Assembly (NCBI GenBank): GCA_002432545.1
Contig: DJFR01000279.1
Coordinates: forward strand, 49,731 to 82,134
Length of the DNA: 32,404 bases
Reading direction: 5' to 3'
DNA from: Flammeovirgaceae bacterium UBA5867
GTDB lineage: Bacteria; Bacteroidota; Bacteroidia; Cytophagales; Cyclobacteriaceae
Positions within the stretch are counted from its first letter, which is position 1; each line of letters begins with the position of its first letter. Below are positions 26,401-32,404 of the stretch, piece after piece. The notes beneath the pieces are model-generated. The model worked only from the letters and a program-made list of their open reading frames with translations, made no database searches and was not told where the DNA came from. Made by a program: the position numbers and the translations under genes.

Positions 26401-26429
26401 AACAAAGGGACTCGCGAAGTCCCTTTGTT
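26401..26429. terminator. bidirectional terminator between convergent genes
   Basis: AACAAAGGGACT and AGTCCCTTTGTT form a perfect 12-bp stem around CGCGA. It lies between the plus-strand lipoprotein stop (26372) and the minus-strand lipoprotein stop (26438). The flanks are T-rich on both strands, so it can serve both transcripts. Confidence 0.85.
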
Positions 26430-26437
26430 ATTTACTG

Positions 26438-26914
26438 CTATACTCCCGGATGTCCGATCTTCTTCCGGGAAAGGATATAGTTGATGCGCTCCTGTTCGAG
26501 TGCAGTTCCTGAAATTGAATCGGCACGTTCGTGATAGGTAACGTTATACTGCGGTTCTATTGCACCACTCGCGGATGTCGCGATGTCTACCTGCTCAATC
26601 CATGCAATGCGTCCGCTGATCTGCCCGCCAAACCACAGCGGGTTTCCCTGTTGATGCCACGTTACTAATGTATAGTGTTCACCAACCTGGTGCATCGTAA
26701 TACCTGTTTCGCGGACCTGCGTTGCCTGTTCATTTCCATATAATACAGAGATCGTCTGGCGCCTGTCGTTGAACCACGTGGTGATTACATGAAGATCTTT
26801 GCTCTCATACAAATCCTCTGGAGAAACCTGGAAGTTACTTTTTCTATCACATGCCTGCATATATAAAGATAATAATACCATCAGGAGGATATAGCTAATT
26901 TTATTTATACACAT
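26438..26914 (-). CDS. small lipoprotein resembling the cytochrome P460 domain but lacking a haem-binding CxxCH
   Basis: 158 residues with a lipoprotein signal (ILLMVLLSLYMQAC, Cys22). The region from residue 42 parallels the P460 domain of the gene 8 bp upstream: TTWFNDRRQTISVLYGNE here against TNRFDNGTMRIIYGNDIA there, then LVTW against KVVW. The shared F-N/D, hydrophobic and YGN pattern suggests a paralogue or a P460-like fold. No CxxCH is present; the only cysteines are Cys2 and the lipid-bearing Cys22, so a covalently bound haem is not expected. It is the last gene of the Ohr-hydrolase-P460 operon and ends at a terminator. The function is unknown; an accessory subunit of the P460 protein is possible. 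Confidence 0.75.
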   Translation of the reverse strand: MCINKISYILLMVLLSLYMQACDRKSNFQVSPEDLYESKDLHVITTWFNDRRQTISVLYGNEQATQVRETGITMHQVGEHYTLVTWHQQGNPLWFGGQISGRIAWIEQVDIATSASGAIEPQYNVTYHERADSISGTALEQERINYILSRKKIGHPGV

Positions 26915-26922
26915 ACACTGTC

Positions 26923-27849
26923 TTATTGCATTTTGGTTGGTATATCAAAAACAAATCCGTTGGCCGAAGCGAGCCGGTGACAGTTCATGCAGTCAACCTC
27001 AAAACTCACATCTTTCCCATACGGAATGAGCTGCGATGTATTGAACCGGGCAAAACCCCATCCTTCTGTTCGCTTAAATCGCTCGTCATCCCGTATCATG
27101 AACTGCACATTATTAAAGTCTCCGGGATATATATTCCCGTCTTCATCCTGCTCCCCTTCGTCCCAGACTACCTTAACAATAACAGCACCGTTCGGCCACG
27201 GATTTATATTTCCTTCCTGTATCGCTTTAACAGCAATATCATTTCCGTAGATTATCCGCATCGTTCCATTATCAAAACGATTTGTAGCTACAATAACTTT
27301 CCACGTTAAATAATCGCTGAAGTATTGTATTCCGTTCGGAGATTCTTTCGAAGTATGCACAACTACCGGTTTTAGCATTTGCTTTTTGGGCTGAGCAGAA
27401 CTCACATTGGTTATCGTTACAATATAATTTTTCAGCACCTTCAATTCACGTTCCGAAAGTTTAGCTGACGGATGCAACAGCGTATAGTCTCTCCGTGGCA
27501 TCTTGCCCTGCTCGATCATATTTACGGCATACCATACTTTGGACCGCTGGTCAGCAGCCGACAAACTATCCCAATGTGAAAAGTTGAGATGTCGTCTTGC
27601 TTCAAGAACATCGGAAGATATCTTCCACGATAGTGGAGCAACCTGATGATACCATTCCAGTTTGGTATTGTTCGAATGACAATCGTAGCAGGCATGTTTA
27701 AATATGCGTTGTACAGAATCTGGCCCGTCAAACTCACCGGTAGAGGGCGGATTAGTAAGCGGTGGTGTGAGGGCTGTCAGAATCCATACAGCCACCACAC
27801 TGATTAGCAAAATTACCACCACTCTCTTTTTCTCAACGAAGAAATACAT
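26923..27849 (-). CDS. Haem_bd domain fused to cytochrome P460 domain (di-haem c-type protein)
   Basis: A 308-residue protein with an N-terminal membrane anchor (VVVILLISVVAVWILTAL, 10-27). Residues about 35-150 match the Haem_bd family (FKHACYDCHSNNTKLEWYHQVAPLSW, MPRRDYTLLHPSAKLSERE), with CYDCH (54-58). Residues about 175-305 match cytochrome P460, with YGNDIA, GWGFARFN (263-270) and CMNCH (287-291). Both CxxCH sites should bind haem c in the periplasm. P460 proteins of nitrifiers oxidise hydroxylamine or handle NO, but most Bacteroidota members are uncharacterised, so a redox role is all that can be claimed. The gene lies 35 bp after the hydrolase gene and 8 bp before the P460-like lipoprotein, so they are probably co-transcribed. 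Confidence 0.9.
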   Translation of the reverse strand: MYFFVEKKRVVVILLISVVAVWILTALTPPLTNPPSTGEFDGPDSVQRIFKHACYDCHSNNTKLEWYHQVAPLSWKISSDVLEARRHLNFSHWDSLSAADQRSKVWYAVNMIEQGKMPRRDYTLLHPSAKLSERELKVLKNYIVTITNVSSAQPKKQMLKPVVVHTSKESPNGIQYFSDYLTWKVIVATNRFDNGTMRIIYGNDIAVKAIQEGNINPWPNGAVIVKVVWDEGEQDEDGNIYPGDFNNVQFMIRDDERFKRTEGWGFARFNTSQLIPYGKDVSFEVDCMNCHRLASANGFVFDIPTKMQ

Positions 27850-27884
27850 AGCGATTATTATGATCTTGAAACCTGCAAATAACC

Positions 27885-28631
27885 TTAGGGTATAGCTGTC
27901 TTTGCTGCGCTATCAATGATGTCAGCAACTTCTTTCGCACGTGAAATAAAAAGTAAGTGACTTCCTTTTATCTCGAATACTCTACCACCACTTCGCTTGC
28001 CCATGAATTGCTGCAGCGCTACCGGGAGAGAATGATCTTCCCGGGCAACAATGTGCCACGATGGTTTCATCTTCCATGCAATTTGCTGAAACGGATATTG
28101 AAAAGCCGAGACTGCTACAGGTACCTGCGCGTCAGCCAGAAACGCGGCCTCTTCTTTCGGAAGATCGGCACAAAAGCCAGCATGAAATTTTTCTTTATCA
28201 TACCACGAAAATCCATCAACCGGAGGTAATATACCTGACAACGGATCGACAGGATATGCATGAAGCAGTTGTCCTAATGTTTCATCCTTGTCGGGTGAAA
28301 ATGCTGCTACATATACCAGGCCTGCTACATTAGGAGCGTTGCCAATCTCGGTAATGATAGCGCCTCCGTAAGAATGGCCCACCAGTAAAACTTTACCATT
28401 TTGCCGATCGAGTACCCGCCTGGTGGCAGCTATATCTTCTGCTATACCGGTGTTGGGATTACCAACGATGCTGACGTTATATCCTTTCGCTTTCAAAATG
28501 ATATATACTTTATGCCAGCCCGATCCGTCTGCAAATGCACCGTGTACCAGTACTATATTCCTTACCTGGGCGTGTACTGCTATACTGCAGGCAAATACGA
28601 CAACCAGGATCATGAAACTATACTTCTTCAT
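27885..28631 (-). CDS. secreted alpha/beta hydrolase
   Basis: 248 residues with a signal peptide (FMILVVVFACSIAVHAQ, cleavage near 22), so periplasmic or secreted. The alpha/beta-hydrolase fold is clear: oxyanion loop VHGAFADGSGWH (29-40), nucleophile elbow GHSYGG (S87), acidic candidates in AREDHSLP (E198/D199) and the catalytic histidine in KGSHLLF (H225). Relatives are annotated as esterases or as salicylate-esterase/HNL-like proteins. The substrate is not evident. It lies 26 bp downstream of ohr and 35 bp upstream of the haem protein gene, in the same operon. Confidence 0.92.
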   Translation of the reverse strand: MKKYSFMILVVVFACSIAVHAQVRNIVLVHGAFADGSGWHKVYIILKAKGYNVSIVGNPNTGIAEDIAATRRVLDRQNGKVLLVGHSYGGAIITEIGNAPNVAGLVYVAAFSPDKDETLGQLLHAYPVDPLSGILPPVDGFSWYDKEKFHAGFCADLPKEEAAFLADAQVPVAVSAFQYPFQQIAWKMKPSWHIVAREDHSLPVALQQFMGKRSGGRVFEIKGSHLLFISRAKEVADIIDSAAKTAIP

Positions 28632-28657
28632 CGCTATATATTGATTCGTTTGTCCAA

Positions 28658-29137
28658 TCAGAAATTATTCACCACGTTGATAGCAACGTTGATATTACCG
28701 CGTGTCGCTTTAGAGTAAGGGCAAGTCTGGTGGGCTTCGTTTACAAGAGTATTTGCCACTTCCGGTGAAACTCCCGGTATTGTTACATTCAGACGAGCTT
28801 GCAGGAAATAACCTCCTTCGCTGTTACACAGATCCACCTCTGCATCTACGGTCTCATTACCGGTGAGTTTAACACTGAATTTACCTGCAGCAAATCGGAT
28901 CGCTCCCAGGAAACATGCTGACCATCCCGCGGCAAATAATTGCTCCGGATTCGTACCGCTTCCGGAACTGCCGGGTGACGAAAGTTTTACATCGAGTTTA
29001 CCGTCTGAGCTTTTAGCGGCACCATCTCTCCCACCGGTGGTATGCGTCTTTCCGGTATACAATACCTTTTCCACTTTTGTAATAGCAATGTGTTCAAATG
29101 CTTTTGTTGCCTGTGCTGATGTTTGATTGAATTCCAT
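28658..29137 (-). CDS. ohr: organic hydroperoxide resistance protein (Ohr/OsmC family)
   Basis: 159 residues, slightly longer than the usual 140 because of an N-terminal extension. Ohr peroxidases reduce organic hydroperoxides with two redox cysteines, seen here as C75 in GWSACFLGAI and C139 in HQTCPYSKATRGNI. The conserved R37 and E65 (TNPEQLFAAGWSACF) that orient the peroxide are also present. C104 is an extra cysteine. It is cytoplasmic. It is the first gene of a four-gene operon and has a well-formed Bacteroidota promoter upstream. Confidence 0.95.
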   Translation of the reverse strand: MEFNQTSAQATKAFEHIAITKVEKVLYTGKTHTTGGRDGAAKSSDGKLDVKLSSPGSSGSGTNPEQLFAAGWSACFLGAIRFAAGKFSVKLTGNETVDAEVDLCNSEGGYFLQARLNVTIPGVSPEVANTLVNEAHQTCPYSKATRGNINVAINVVNNF

Positions 29138-29160
29138 GACTTTGTTGTTTAAATGTGGTT

Positions 29161-29192
29161 CAAATGTATAGCGACAAGGGTACTGCTTTCAA
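29161..29192 (-). promoter_or_regulatory. promoter of the ohr operon
   Basis: On the minus strand TTG, a 21-nt spacer and TACATTTG form an exact -7 match with acceptable spacing, 23 nt upstream of the ohr start codon. Confidence 0.65.
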
Positions 29193-29394
29193 TGTACATC
29201 CGGGTGAAGTGGACGAAAAGGTATCCCGACTAGACATTCCGTAGGTGGAAGCCAAAGCTCTGCACAGAATCATATTCGGTTGAATCGTTTACAGATGACA
29301 CCAAGTCCGCATAGCAGAATTTACTATATCAATATATTGAACAAGCGATATGCCCGATTCAGGTACGTGTTTGCCGGTATGACCCGGTTATTCA

Positions 29395-29425
29395 TTCTAT
29401 AGTGCAAGACATGCAGGTAATTTTG
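29395..29425 (+). promoter_or_regulatory. promoter of the DUF1223 gene
   Basis: TAATTTTG (29418-29425) is an exact match to the -7 element. Twenty nt upstream there is TTC in place of TTG, so the -33 element is imperfect. The start codon lies 36 nt downstream. Confidence 0.5.
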
Positions 29426-29461
29426 GATCAAATCATTTTTAACAATTAATGTCTTATTACG

Positions 29462-30238
29462 ATGAAATCAATTGAAGTACTTGCAATGGCCGTTGGTATA
29501 TGTATGGTCCTGATCGCCTCGGTCAGCGTTCGTTATGAAAAACGAGCAGGGCCAAAAACTACTGCGAATAAGAAAGGATTTGCTGTACTGGAATTATTTA
29601 CCTCGGAAGGATGCTCGAGTTGTCCTCCGGCAGAAGCTGTGCTGGAAGAAATTCAACGCGAGTTCCGGGACCAGCCGGTATATATACTTGCCTTTCATGT
29701 AGACTACTGGAATCACCTCGGGTGGAAAGATCAATTTAGTCAGGCAGCGTTTACACAACGGCAACGTCAATATTCCCAGTCACTGGGTATAGGTTCGCTC
29801 TATACTCCGCAGCTGGTTATTAACGGAACAAAAGAGTTTGTAGGCTCAAACAAACGTGACATTGTGGATGAGATTAACGCTAACCTGAGTGCTACGCCCA
29901 CGGATGCACTTACATTAAACTGCAATCTGAAAGACAACAAGCTCACGGTACAATACGATGGTACACTGCATCAGGAGCGCGCTGAACTTGTGCTGGCACT
30001 CGTACAAAAATCCGTGCAAAGCAACGTGAAGGCTGGTGAAAATTCAGGAAGACGACTGTCTCATATTCAAATCGTCAGAAACCTGGAGCGCTTTCCGTTT
30101 GAGCCTTCAAAACCTGTTACCATGAATGTACCGGCTGACTTCGATACGAAGAGCTGGGAATTAATCGGCTTTGTACAACGTAAAAACAATGGACGGACCG
30201 TGCTTGCCGGGCGTTTCGATTTCAATTCGAAGCGGTGA
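29462..30238 (+). CDS. DUF1223 thioredoxin-like exported protein
   Basis: 258 residues with an N-terminal hydrophobic segment (VLAMAVGICMVLIASVSV, 6-23), a signal peptide or anchor. The mature protein starts with FAVLELFTSEGCSSCPPAEAVL. This is the DUF1223 signature, with a thioredoxin-like C51-x-x-C54 pair, followed by ILAFHVDYWNHLGWKDQFS and YTPQLVINGTKEFVGS, the cis-proline-like position of thioredoxin folds. DUF1223 proteins are widespread and poorly characterised; a periplasmic thiol redox role is inferred. It diverges from the ohr operon, which also points to a redox context. The LytS kinase gene follows after 113 bp. Confidence 0.9.
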   Translation: MKSIEVLAMAVGICMVLIASVSVRYEKRAGPKTTANKKGFAVLELFTSEGCSSCPPAEAVLEEIQREFRDQPVYILAFHVDYWNHLGWKDQFSQAAFTQRQRQYSQSLGIGSLYTPQLVINGTKEFVGSNKRDIVDEINANLSATPTDALTLNCNLKDNKLTVQYDGTLHQERAELVLALVQKSVQSNVKAGENSGRRLSHIQIVRNLERFPFEPSKPVTMNVPADFDTKSWELIGFVQRKNNGRTVLAGRFDFNSKR

Positions 30239-30351
30239 ATTCACGAAGTAAATTGTCCGGTTCACGGTTAATATTGTCTACGCCAACGATCAGGAACTGT
30301 ATATATTTGCGAATGATAAGTACTTTAACGGTTGCTTTATCAATATAACGT

Positions 30352-31371
30352 ATGCCTCAAAAAACATTCAAGCTATCCAACAAAATAATCTGGTCGTCCT
30401 CGCTTTTACTGGGCATACTCTCTTCCGTTCCGAAAATAGCGGAACATCATTTTAATCCGTATGAAGCGCTGATCAACTCACTCATTACCTTTTTGTTCTC
30501 GCTCTTCATCTGGTATTACAATATATATACCTTGCCCAAGTATACATCGCGGGGCTCCGTAAGTGATTTTCCTTTTATGCGGCTCCTCAAGAGTTTACTG
30601 GTAGGTCTTGCTGTTATGTTTCTGCTGGCCTGTCTCCAGCAATATTTACTGACGCACCTGAGCTTTGGGCCGGTTATGCTCATGATTGAAGTACGCGGTA
30701 TACTGATCAATCTTACCTTCTACATGTTCCTGCACCTGCTCTACCAGAGTTACCACAACCAGCAGGTAGCCATCGAGTTGGAGCGTACTAAATCAGACAA
30801 TATCAGTGCACAGTACGAACTGATCAAACAACAGGTTAATCCTCACTTTCTCTTTAACAGTCTCAACACCCTTAAGTATATGGTAGAGAGTGAAGATGCA
30901 GGCAGTGTTAATTTCATTCTCAAGCTTTCTGATTTCTATCGCTTTACGTTGGAGAGCCGGAAGCTTGACCTGATCAGGTTGTCCAAAGAACTCGAAATAC
31001 TGAATTCATATTTATTCCTGTTAAAGGCACGATTTGAAGAAGGCATTGTCCTGTCGGTTCGCATTGACGAAGCGCATCAGAATACATTCATTCCGCCCTT
31101 TACATTGCAACTGCTGGCAGAGAATTGTATCAAGCATAACGTGGTATCGCTGGATCGTCCGCTGGAGGTAAGAATATATTCTGATCAGCAATATATAGTT
31201 GTTGAGAATAACGTGCAGCCTAAAAAGACACCCGAGGCATCAACGGGGTTGGGGCTCGCCAACATTAACCAGCGTTATATACACCTGGAGGAAAAAGGAA
31301 TTGAGATCATTGTCAATGATCGTTTATTTATTGTAAAACTTCCTATTATTCATGAAGATCATCATCATTGA
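30352..31371 (+). CDS. LytS-type sensor histidine kinase (His_kinase family)
   Basis: 339 residues. Four predicted membrane segments (about 13-28, 40-58, 78-98, 108-130) are followed by a coiled-coil linker and the His_kinase domain: KQQVNPHFLFNSLN with the phosphoacceptor H165, then the ATPase part with QLLAENCIKHN (N258) and TGLGLANINQRY (298-309). The ATP-lid motif is VENN instead of DxGxG, as is usual in this family. It overlaps the next gene by 20 bp, so kinase and LytTR regulator are coupled. A TATATTTG element lies at 30302-30309 but without a well-placed -33 box. Confidence 0.94.
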   Translation: MPQKTFKLSNKIIWSSSLLLGILSSVPKIAEHHFNPYEALINSLITFLFSLFIWYYNIYTLPKYTSRGSVSDFPFMRLLKSLLVGLAVMFLLACLQQYLLTHLSFGPVMLMIEVRGILINLTFYMFLHLLYQSYHNQQVAIELERTKSDNISAQYELIKQQVNPHFLFNSLNTLKYMVESEDAGSVNFILKLSDFYRFTLESRKLDLIRLSKELEILNSYLFLLKARFEEGIVLSVRIDEAHQNTFIPPFTLQLLAENCIKHNVVSLDRPLEVRIYSDQQYIVVENNVQPKKTPEASTGLGLANINQRYIHLEEKGIEIIVNDRLFIVKLPIIHEDHHH

Positions 31372-32113
31372 AGACGAACTGAAGGCTGCTAAATCTTTAG
31401 CCGGCATGATTTCAAAAATAAGACCGGACGCAGAAGTTGTTGCGCACCTGCAAAGCGTTGAAAGTGCAGTCGAATATTTTTCGGCACACGAGCAGCCTGA
31501 TCTTGTTTTTATGGATGTACAACTTTCCGATGGTTTGTGCTTCGAGATATTCAAGACTGTCAAGATCCGATGTCCCATTGTGTTCTGTACAGCCTTTGGA
31601 GAGTACGCAATGGATGCGATCAAAACCAATGGCATCGATTATCTTCTTAAGCCATTTTCAAAAGAGCAGTTGGAAGAAGCGTTTGAAAAAGTAGAAAGCT
31701 TCAAGAACTTCTTTCAGAAAAATGCGCAACCGGATATGTCTGCCTTTCTGAAAAAGATAGGACTGGAAGACAGCAAGAAGAACTTCCTGGTTTTTAAAAG
31801 TAACAAATATACCACGGTACCTACCGATCAGATTGCATACTTCTACATCAAACATGACCTGGTTACGATCGTAACATTTCAGTCGCAGGAGTATTCGCTT
31901 GACCAGTCGTTAGACCAGGTACAAAATTCTCTTTCAGCCAAACAGTTCTTTCGCCTGAACAGACAATACCTGATCAACTTCAGCGCAGTAAAAGAAGTTG
32001 AACATTACTTTGCTCGAAAATTATTCGTAAAGCTATCCATAGCTACGCCTGAGAAGTTACTGATTGGAAAGGAAAAGACAACCGCTTTCCTGCAGTGGCT
32101 GGAGGGACGCTAG
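31352..32113 (+). CDS. LytTR family response regulator
   Basis: 253 residues. The receiver domain (1-120) has E7 D8, the phosphoacceptor D55 in LVFMDVQLSDG, T80 and K100. The LytTR DNA-binding domain (about 145-250) has FLVFKSNKYTTVPTDQIAYFYIKHDLV and RQYLINFSAVKEV. It forms a two-component system with the overlapping LytS kinase gene. Its targets cannot be inferred from the window. A strong hairpin terminates the operon 76 bp after the stop. Confidence 0.95.
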   Translation: MKIIIIEDELKAAKSLAGMISKIRPDAEVVAHLQSVESAVEYFSAHEQPDLVFMDVQLSDGLCFEIFKTVKIRCPIVFCTAFGEYAMDAIKTNGIDYLLKPFSKEQLEEAFEKVESFKNFFQKNAQPDMSAFLKKIGLEDSKKNFLVFKSNKYTTVPTDQIAYFYIKHDLVTIVTFQSQEYSLDQSLDQVQNSLSAKQFFRLNRQYLINFSAVKEVEHYFARKLFVKLSIATPEKLLIGKEKTTAFLQWLEGR

Positions 32114-32188
32114 GCGTTATCGGTTACATGTTAATCGTTAGCCGTTATTGGCTATTCGTTGCAGTGCGTATACATATCTCTTACTATA

Positions 32189-32232
32189 AATGAGGTATAT
32201 ATCCCTTCAGTTATAAGGATATATACCTCATT
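32189..32232. terminator. long perfect hairpin, bidirectional terminator
   Basis: AATGAGGTATATATCC (32189-32204) and GGATATATACCTCATT (32217-32232) form a perfect 16-bp stem around a 12-nt loop. It lies between the plus-strand LytTR gene and the minus-strand gene ending at 32277, so it is well placed as a shared terminator. No long T-run follows on either side, so termination strength is uncertain. Confidence 0.6.
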
Positions 32233-32276
32233 CACCAACCACGCGTCCCAACGTACATACCTACACACGTAAACAC

Positions 32277-32404
32277 CTATCTATACATACTCTCGATCTT
32301 CTCCAGGTAGTCCTCGATGGGCATTGAATTGCGAAGCGCCATGAGGTCTTTTCCGGTTTGACCGATTATTGTCCGAAAGTTATTGTTTTCCCCACTGGCG
32401 AGTG
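32277..32404 (-). CDS. C-terminal end of an unidentified gene (cut by window edge)
   Basis: An open frame enters from the right edge and ends at a TAG at 32277-32279. It encodes 41 residues rich in charged and helical character, ending LMALRNSMPIEDYLEKIESMYR. The other two frames on this strand hit a stop at once, and the region past the stop is non-coding with a hairpin, which supports a real gene end. Too little is visible to name a family. Confidence 0.55.
   Translation of the reverse strand, partial: LASGENNNFRTIIGQTGKDLMALRNSMPIEDYLEKIESMYR

Larger units (their letters stand above)
29138..29461. other. 324-bp intergenic region between ohr and the DUF1223 gene
   Basis: It holds the divergent promoters of the two flanking genes, given as separate entries. 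Between them (about 29195-29390) no open reading frame, RNA structure or convincing repeat was found apart from AT-rich stretches such as ATATCAATATATTGA near 29325. Confidence 0.6.

Noticed and set aside
1..32404. CRISPR arrays, tRNA genes, insertion sequences, phage or conjugation genes
   Set aside because: No regularly spaced repeats, cloverleaf-forming segments, transposases or integrases were seen, and gene style is uniform across the window.

Overview
The window looks like chromosomal DNA of a Bacteroidota organism, most likely in the Cytophagales or a near relative. The evidence is a SusC/SusD pair, a SusC with an N-terminal STN domain next to FecR and an ECF sigma factor, a C-terminal type IX secretion sorting domain, LytTR and NarL two-component systems, and promoters of the Bacteroidota type (TTG about 20 nt upstream of TAnnTTTG). 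I estimate GC at about 45 percent. No tRNA, rRNA, CRISPR array, insertion sequence or phage gene was seen.

Region A (1 to about 23020) is a polysaccharide utilisation locus with an alpha-galactoside flavour. On the minus strand, read right to left, it holds fecR, susC, susD, a GH36 alpha-galactosidase, a GH27/GH36-clan glycosidase carrying a type IX secretion tail, and a LacI-type repressor. An ECF sigma gene diverges from fecR at the right edge. Left of the repressor, a plus-strand gene for a large cytoplasmic DUF5107-TPR protein diverges from an AraC-type regulator. Next on the minus strand come an MFS sugar/proton symporter, a GH95 enzyme, a galactose mutarotase (GalM) and the N-terminal part of a GH97 enzyme cut by the window edge. 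The likely logic is this: an outer-membrane SusCD complex imports an alpha-galactosylated, possibly fucosylated or L-galactosylated, glycan. Surface and periplasmic alpha-glycosidases trim it, the MFS carrier imports the sugar, and GalM equilibrates anomers. Control comes from sigma/FecR trans-envelope signalling, AraC and LacI.

Region B (23036 to 26372) is a NarL/DesK-type two-component pair (TPR sensor kinase and LuxR-type regulator, overlapping genes). It diverges from a small lipoprotein gene that has a canonical promoter and an inverted repeat upstream.

Region C (26438 to 30238) looks like a redox or stress cluster. A minus-strand operon runs Ohr peroxidase, secreted alpha/beta hydrolase, a di-haem Haem_bd-cytochrome P460 protein, and a small lipoprotein that appears to be a haem-less P460 paralogue. 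A plus-strand DUF1223 thioredoxin-like protein follows.

Region D (30352 to 32113) is a LytS/LytTR two-component pair with overlapping genes. It ends at a strong bidirectional hairpin facing the C-terminal end of an unidentified minus-strand gene at the right edge.

The observations most worth a second look are: a hand-counted large excess of the octamer TATACCGG across the window; shared CAAyCGTTT operator-like sites in three regulatory regions of the locus; terminator-like hairpins before susC (facing antisense) and after susD; and the P460 paralogue pair.
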